Assembly (NCBI GenBank): GCA_036873755.1
Contig: JAVTVY010017520.1
Location: 1-64,000 of the forward strand
Direction: 5' to 3'
DNA length: 64,000 nucleotides
From: Hanleya hanleyi
Taxonomy: Eukaryota > Mollusca > Polyplacophora > Lepidopleurida > Hanleyidae
The translations under genes and the position numbers were made by a program. Within the stretch, counting starts at the first letter, position 1; each line of letters opens with the position of its first letter. The notes under the pieces are model-generated. The model did not search any database and was not told where the DNA came from. It was given only the letters and a program-made list of their open reading frames with translations. Of this stretch, positions 57,925 to 64,000 are shown one piece after another.

Positions 57925-58070
57925 GCAATAAAAGCGCGGCTGAGATACTAAGGCTACGTCCGAGAATCCACCGTATTCTCGGGTCTGAATGTTGGATGAA
58001 TGTTGTTGACATCGTACATTTTCCCACCTCTTGCATATCACTCTAATTGAGAGGGTTCTCCGAAAAAGTA
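57925..58070 (+). repeat. 3'-end relic, same subfamily as 10.3 and 10.7 kb
   Basis: 'caataaaagcgcggctgaga' is followed by 'ccgagaatccaccgtattctcgg', an 8-bp hairpin, and 'ttcccacctcttgcatatc'. Confidence 0.5.
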
Positions 58071-58079
58071 ATAGCTCCT

Positions 58080-59840
58080 CTGATGCTTCTTCTGATGCCT
58101 TATGTTCTATAAGCTTTTTATACCCTTGGAAGAGTTCCCGATGATGATATGAATAGATATATGACGAAATACTGATCAACCAAACGCTTCTCGCTAACAT
58201 TTTGGGAATCACGCTCCTCTCGTATTACGTCAAGTTAATCAGTGGATCCCAACGATGTCTCGTATTAGGTGTTCATAACTATGGTTCCCTACACCCTTTT
58301 TCTAATGTGCAGGGAAGGCCATACGCAAACCCGTTATTAGCTTACACGTGTGTGTTTTGGGGTTTGAGGGAGTTAAATCCGAAAAATCATCTGATTCAAT
58401 GAACAAATAATGTCTCAACTTACAGGTATTGGATATGGCCCGATTGCAAAAAACTTGTGCCATTATCAGAGCCCTAGCGATCGTCTTTCTGAGTAACTGA
58501 ATATTCAATATTCTTCACTACATCAGTATAGCAATATGTGCTGTCGTTTGCTACCGACAAGCCTGAGCTTCTCTAATTAACCGAGTCAAAAGGACAACCA
58601 CCCTTTTTTCACAATCACACAACATCCAATATCTCTAGATACATAATTATATGGAAAGTTACATATCTTATGTATGTCGAATTATTGGCATTTACTCCCT
58701 GGAATCCAAGCTCACAGCTAGTCATAAAATATGGATCACCAATAACAAATAGAAATGGATTTAAGAGTGCTGGAAAAATTGGTTAGGAAATTCCTATTGT
58801 TTTGACCAACTGACTATTTAGCCTTCCCACGCATTCAAAGTGGAGCAATGGATCCATATGACATCAGACAAGCTCGCAGTTACAGTTTGTACAAATATTA
58901 TGCTTACTCAGTGGACAGCTTTGTTATGAATTTGGATCGATACAAAATAATAATTGAGAAAATGAAATGAAGCCAACAGACGTTAGACAATGATATTCAT
59001 CTCGTTGGGTGGAAGTCATCGATGACAATGCACTATGTATATTTGCTTAACATCGCGGCTGAGGGAGAATTTTGGATATAATCGAAGCAAACATGGACGA
59101 TGGAAAGGAAATACCATGCCTGTTGTGTAAATCTTGTGTGTATGTCGACACAATTTATGGGGCGGGAAGGGAGGGGGTGGGGTTTAAATGAAGACAGATG
59201 ACTTTCGAATATTATCTTAATTGCTTGCCAAACTGCTTCAAAACTGGCTGGTGTTCACAGTTGTTTTAGATTCAACTGGTGTTAGCAGAAGCAGAGGTTA
59301 TTTACATAACGCAAATGATCAGCAAAGTTGAGACTGCAAACTGTCACACAGAATCTCACTTTTGCATTGCCTGTATGCAGGAGTAAAAGCAGGATTTCAA
59401 ATCAGTTTTGGAGAATTACTTAGGGAGCGATACTTCGTGCAAGTATTTCCTGCTCAGCCTCCCCCCCCCTCTATCGAATCTTAAAAATATATATTGCAGT
59501 TGTAAATATATGATTGCTGATATCGTCTGGATTAAGTACACTTGAATTAATATCTATATATTATATGTTTAATGTATTTTGTGTCTCATTGTTAGACATC
59601 TGATAGATTAATAGCGACTTTAGATAAATAGAGGACCTTACACACGAGTGGTTATTTAATATGAAAGCTATTACACAATTTAAGTAAGTTTTATATGTTG
59701 CGCGCTGATAAACATCACATCGACATTTGATTAAAAAGTGGGGGAGGCAGACGGGGATGTGTAATGCTCTTGAGAAAGCCTGCCTGGCTTTGCCAGGAAC
59801 CGCTGATGGAAGACTCCAGGCACGGCGGAAGCAATTCATG
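58080..59840. other. no recognisable feature
   Basis: AT-rich sequence with a CCCCCCCCC run near 59460 and no supported coding segment. Confidence 0.45.
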
Positions 59841-60160
59841 ATTGGGGGGAATTCCACTTCCCTTATATGTGTTGTAATTTTTACCTGTATATGGCGAGAT
59901 TCTGCTGGTGGACGTTTCGTCCCCGAGGCCCGCCCCCTGTACAGACCTATTGGTCTTTGATATATGTTGGCATTTGTGGGAAATTGATGCTGGGTCGACA
60001 TCGGGCCTTACAGACTAGTCTTTTGTGTTAAATGCCGTCATTTAGATCTGACGACGAGACAGCTCACCTATCTCCAATGTACGAGTTGTCACAGGGAAAC
60101 AGCTCACCAATTACCAGTATACGAGTTGTCAGAGCATTTCCATCATAGCTCTCTAGATTT

Positions 60161-60255
60161 GTATCTAATACCGCTTATGCCGGTGCTAGGGGCCGTATGG
60201 TCATATCATCCAAGTTGCCACATGAACAGGTACAATAAAAGCGTACCTGAGATAC
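60161..60255 (+). other. structured motif, array copy 1
   Basis: Same fold as copy 2. The middle hairpin has GTATGG opposite CCACAT, leaving one A-C mismatch. Confidence 0.5.
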
Positions 60256-60669
60256 AACACATATCACGAATCTTTAGATTCTTGGTATGGGCTTTAGAAT
60301 AGGTTTACCAGAAGACTATTCTGTGAAGCCATGTGACGCAGTCAGTGTGTCGGCACCTCTTCCCACTTCCCTTATATGTGTTGTAATTTTTACCTGTATA
60401 TGGCGAGATTCTGCTGGTGGACGTTTCGTCCCCGAGGACCGCCCCCTGTACAGACCTTTTGGTCTTTGATATATGTTGGCATTTGTGGGAAGTTGATCCT
60501 GAGTCGACATCGGGCCTAACAGACTAGTCTTTTGTGTTAAATGCCGTCATTTAGATCTGACGACGAGACAGCTCACCTATCTCCAATGTATGAGTTGTCA
60601 CAGCGAAACAGCTCACCAATTACCAGTATACGAGTTGTCAGAGCATTTCCATCATAGCTCTCTAGATTT

Positions 60670-60764
60670 GTATCTAATACCGCTTATGCCGGTGCTAGGG
60701 GCCGTGTGGTCATATCATCCAAGTTGCCACATGAACAGGTACAATAAAAGCGTACCTGAGATAC
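60670..60764 (+). other. structured motif, array copy 2 (reference)
   Basis: GTATCT (60670-60675) pairs with AGATAC (60759-60764). ACCG/CGGT forms a small hairpin. GTGTGG (60704-60709) pairs with CCACAT (60727-60732). CAGGTAC/GTACCTG form a 7-bp hairpin closing a nine-base loop, AATAAAAGC. The GCTAGGGGCC segment stays unpaired in this model. Confidence 0.55.
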
Positions 60765-61178
60765 AACACATATCACGAATCGTTAGATTCTTGGTATGGG
60801 CTTTAGAATAGGTTTACCAGAAGACTATTCTGTGAAGCCATGTGACGCAGTCAGTATGTCGGCACCTCTTCCTACTTCCCTTACATGTGTTGTAATTTTT
60901 ACCTGTATATGGCGAGATTCTGCTGGTGGACGTTTCGTCCCCGAGGCCCGTCCCCTGTACAGACCTTCTGGTCTTTGATATATGTTGGCATTTGTGGGAG
61001 GTAGATGCTGGGTCGACATCGGGCCTCACAGACTAGTCTTTTGTGTTAAATGCCGTCATTTAGATCTGACGACGAGACACCTCACCTATCTCCAATGTAC
61101 GAGTTGTCACAGCGAAACAGCTTACCAATTACCAGTATACGAGTTGTCAGAGCATTTCCATCATAGCTCTCTAGATTT

Positions 61179-61273
61179 GTATCTAATACCGCTTATGCCG
61201 GTGCTAGGGGCCGTGTGGTCATATCATCCAAGTTGCCACATGAACAGGTACAATAAAAGCGTACCTGAGATAC
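61179..61273 (+). other. structured motif, array copy 3
   Basis: All stems as in copy 2. Confidence 0.5.
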
Positions 61274-61687
61274 AACACATATCACGAATCGTTAGATTCT
61301 TGGTATGGGCTTTAGAATAGGTTCACCAGAAGACTATTCTGTGAAGCCATGTGACGCAGTCAGTATGTTGGCACCTCTTCCCACTTCCCTTATATGTGTT
61401 GTAATTTTTACCTGTATATGGCGAGATTCTGCTCGTGGACGTTTCGTCCCCGAGGCCCGCCCCCTGTACAGACCTTTTGGGCTTTGATATATGTTGGCAT
61501 TTGTGGGAAGTTGATGCTGGGTCGACATCGGGCCTAACAGACTAGTCTTTTGTGTTAAATGCCGTCATTTACATCTGACGACGATACAGCTCACCAATCT
61601 CCAATGTATGAGTTGTCACAGCGAAACAGCTCACCAATTACCAGTATACGAGTTGTCAGAGCATTTCCATCATAGCTCTCTAGATTT

Positions 61688-61782
61688 GTATCTAATACCG
61701 CTTATGCCGGTGCTAGGGGCCGTGTGGTCATATCATCCAAGTTGCCACATGAACAGGTACAATAAAAGCGTACCTGAGATAC
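61688..61782 (+). other. structured motif, array copy 4
   Basis: All stems as in copy 2. The monomer downstream has lost the 'ttagattcttggtat' stretch. Confidence 0.5.
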
Positions 61783-62158
61783 AACACATATCACGAATCG
61801 CGGCTTTAGAATAGGTTAACCAGAAGACTATTCTGTGAAGTCATGTGACGCAGTCAGTATGTCGGCACCTCTTCCTACTTCCCTGTATATGGCGAGATTC
61901 TGCTGGTGGACGTTTCGTCCCCGAGGCCCGCCCCCTGTACAGACCTTCTGGTCTTTGATATATGTTGGCATTTGTGGGAAGTAGATGCTGGGTCGACATC
62001 GGGCCTCACAGACTAGTCTTTTGTGTTAAATGCCGTCATTTAGATCTGACGACGAGACAGCTCACCTATCTCCAATGTACGAGTTGTCACAGCGAAACAG
62101 CTCACCAATTACCAGTATACGAGTTGTCAGAGCATTTCCATCATAGCTCTCTAGATTT

Positions 62159-62253
62159 GTATCTAATACCGCTTATGCCGGTGCTAGGGGCCGTGTGGTC
62201 ATATCATCCAAGTTGCCACATGAACAGGTACAATAAAAGCGTACCTGAGATAC
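62159..62253 (+). other. structured motif, array copy 5
   Basis: All stems as in copy 2. Confidence 0.5.
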
Positions 62254-62664
62254 AACACATATCACGAATCGTTAGATTCTTGGTATGGCTTTAGAATAGG
62301 TTTACCAGAAGACTATTCTGTGAAGCCATGTGACGCAGTCAGTATGTCGGCACCTCTTCCCACTTCCCTTATGTGTTGTAATTTTTACCTGTATATGGCG
62401 AGATTCTGCTGGTGGACGTTTCGTCCCCGAGGCCCGCCCCCTGTACAGACCTTTTGGTCTTTGATATATGTTGGCATTTGTGGGAAGTTGATGCTGGGTC
62501 GACATCGGGCCTTACAGACTAGTCTTTTGTGTTAAATGCCGTCATTTAGATCTGACGACGAGACAGCTCACCTATCTCCAATGTACGAGTTGTCACAGCG
62601 AAACAGCTCACCAATTACCAGTATACGAGTTGTCAGAGCATTTCCATCATAGCTCTCTAGATTT

Positions 62665-62759
62665 GTATCTAATACCGCTTATGCCGGTGCTAGGGGCCGT
62701 GTGGTCATATCATCCATGTTGCCACATGAACAGGTACAATAAAAGCGTACCTGAGATAC
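62665..62759 (+). other. structured motif, array copy 6
   Basis: All stems intact; one loop change (catccatgttg). Confidence 0.5.
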
Positions 62760-63171
62760 AACACATATCACGAATCGTTAGATTCTTGGTATGGGCTTTA
62801 GAATAGGTTTACCAGAAGACTATTCTGTGAAACCATGTGACGCAGTCAGTATGTTGGCACCTCTTCCCACTTCCCTTATATGTGTTGTAATTTTTACCTG
62901 TATATGGCGAGATTCTGCTGTGGACGTTTCGTCCCCGAGGCCCGCACCCTGTACAGACCTTTTGGTCTTTGATATATGTTGGCATTGTGGGAAGTTGATG
63001 CTGGGTCGACATCGGGCATTACAGACTAGTCTTTTGTGTTAAATGCCGTCATTTACATCTGACGACGATACAGCTCACCAATCTCCAATGTACGTGTTGT
63101 CACAGCGAAACAGCTCACCAATTACCAGTATACGAGTTGTCAGAGCATTTCCATCATAGCTCTCTATATTT

Positions 63172-63266
63172 GTATCTAATACCGCTTATGCCGGTGCTAG
63201 GGACCGTGCGGTCATATCATCCAAGTTGCCACATGAACAGGTACAATAAAAGCGTACCTGAGACAC
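63172..63266 (+). other. structured motif, array copy 7
   Basis: The closing stem is weakened (AGACAC opposite GTATCT), and GGGGCC is changed to GGGACC. Confidence 0.45.
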
Positions 63267-63679
63267 AACACATATCACGAATCGTTAGATTCTTGGTATG
63301 TGCTTTAGAATAGGTTAACCAGAAGACTATTCTGTGAAGCATATGACGCAGTCAGTATGTCGGCACCTCTTCCCACTTCCTTATATGTGTTGTAATTTTT
63401 ACCTGTATATGGCGAGATTCTGCTGGTGGACGTTTCGTCCCCGAGGCTCCGCCCCCTGTACAGACCTTTTGGTCTTTGATATATGTTGGCATTTGTGGGA
63501 AGTTGATGCTGGGTCGACATCGGGCCTTACAGACTAGTCTTTTGTGTTAAATGCCGTCATTTACATCTGACGACGATACAGCTCACCTATCTCCAATGTA
63601 CGAGTTGTCACAGCGAAACAGCTCACCAATTACCAGTATACGAGTTGTCAGAGCATTTCCATCATAGCTCTCTAGATTT

Positions 63680-63774
63680 GTATCTAATACCGCTTACGCC
63701 GGTGCTAGGGGCCGTGTGGTCATATCATCCGAGTTGCCACATGAACACGTACAATAAAAGCGTACCTGGGATAC
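63680..63774 (+). other. structured motif, array copy 8
   Basis: The 3' arm reads CTGGGATAC, and the terminal hairpin has one mismatch (CACGTAC). It appears to be decaying. Confidence 0.45.
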
Positions 63775-64000
63775 AACACATATCACGAATCGCTAGATTC
63801 TTGGTATGGGCTTTAGAATAGGTTTACCAGAAGACTATTCTGTGAAGCCATGTGACGCACTCAGTATGTCGGCACCTCTTCCTTCTTCCCTTATGTGTGT
63901 TGTAATTTTTACCTGTATATGGCGAGATTCTGCTGGTGGACGTTTCGTCCCCGAGGCCCGCCCCCTGTACAGAGCTTTTGGTCTTTGATATATGTTGGCA

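Larger units (their letters stand above)
59848..64000 (+). repeat. tandem array of ~509-bp satellite monomers (8 copies, continues past window)
   Basis: 'ggctttagaataggtttacc' and all other words recur every ~509 bp (first steps 509 and 509; later monomers are a little shorter from small deletions). Each monomer has an AGAATAG/CTATTCT hairpin, a pair of 'acagctcacc...gagttgt' hairpins, a GAATC/GATTC hairpin and the 95-nt structured motif. Copies are about 95 percent alike or better by eye. Short ORFs on both strands repeat with the array and are not genes. Confidence 0.92.

Noticed and set aside
59820..59847. Short similarity to 41.18-41.22 kb (cggaagcaattca, then a G-rich run)
   Set aside because: Too short to define an element; it may be the end of a dispersed repeat.
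60040..60135. Hammerhead-like words CTGACGA ... GAAA in the satellite monomer
   Set aside because: The two words are in the right order, and GACAGCTC/GAGTTGTC could form a helix between them. However, the bases next to the core do not pair (C opposite C), and I find no matching stem III with a UH cleavage site.
60161..60255. Twister ribozyme identity for the structured motif
   Set aside because: CTAA after the closing stem and AATAAAAG near the 3' arm resemble twister. But the covarying terminal hairpin uses the bases that would have to form twister's pseudoknot, and there is no P4 strand before AATAAAAG. Left open for a model search.

Overview
This window looks like eukaryotic, probably molluscan, nuclear DNA. 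It is AT-rich and gene-poor, with no operon structure and long introns. It also carries repeat words familiar from mollusc genomes, such as the 'gcaatatttcagctatat' retroposon tail and the 'ttagtcgccttttacgacaa' word. Almost everything visible is repetitive DNA plus scattered exons. No complete gene, rRNA, tRNA or CRISPR array was found.

Layout. 1-870: GGAAAC/GTTTCC satellite. 1.3-1.85 kb: piggyBac-like MITE flanked by TTAA. 2.2-2.93 kb: minus-strand copies of a ~509-bp satellite monomer. 4.6-9.7 kb: a minus-strand reverse-transcriptase relic, split by a 4.05-kb foldback-like element (5099-9149) whose inverted ends are ~20-bp tandem repeats. 12.7-13.65 kb: 49-bp minisatellite in two 474-bp blocks. 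14.15-14.34 kb: PAN/Apple-like exon (minus). 15.7-16.2 kb: second piggyBac-like MITE. 17.6-19.1 kb: ~156-bp satellite. 19.2-38.7 kb: a ~6.4-6.7-kb segment in three tandem copies, holding nine copies of a Thr/Ser-rich candidate exon, dead LINE RT fragments, MITEs and minisatellites. 43.3-44.3 kb: ~120-bp tandem repeat with a SINE-like insertion. 44.3-44.5 kb: large palindrome. 45.7-45.9 and 53.3-53.5 kb: two exons of a C-type lectin domain (minus). 46.4-47.5 kb: LINE RNase H relic. 54.5-55.0 kb: a second copy of the 3' end of the split RT element. 55.4-57.0 kb: a second foldback-like element with a 6-bp target duplication. 59.85-64.0 kb: eight-copy array of the ~509-bp satellite, running off the window.

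Two observations stand out. First, a ~95-107-nt motif occurs in every satellite monomer and also 3 nt after the stop codon of the RT relic. It folds into a closed multi-hairpin structure, and divergent copies change both sides of a stem together. This suggests a selected RNA structure, possibly ribozyme-like, shared by a retroelement 3' end and a satellite. I could not fit it to hammerhead or twister. Second, the lectin exons, the nine Thr/Ser-rich exons and the PAN-like exon lie on the same strand with compatible splice phases (2, then 1-1). This fits one large modular secreted or cell-surface lectin/mucin-like gene, or a cluster of related genes. That joining is inference.
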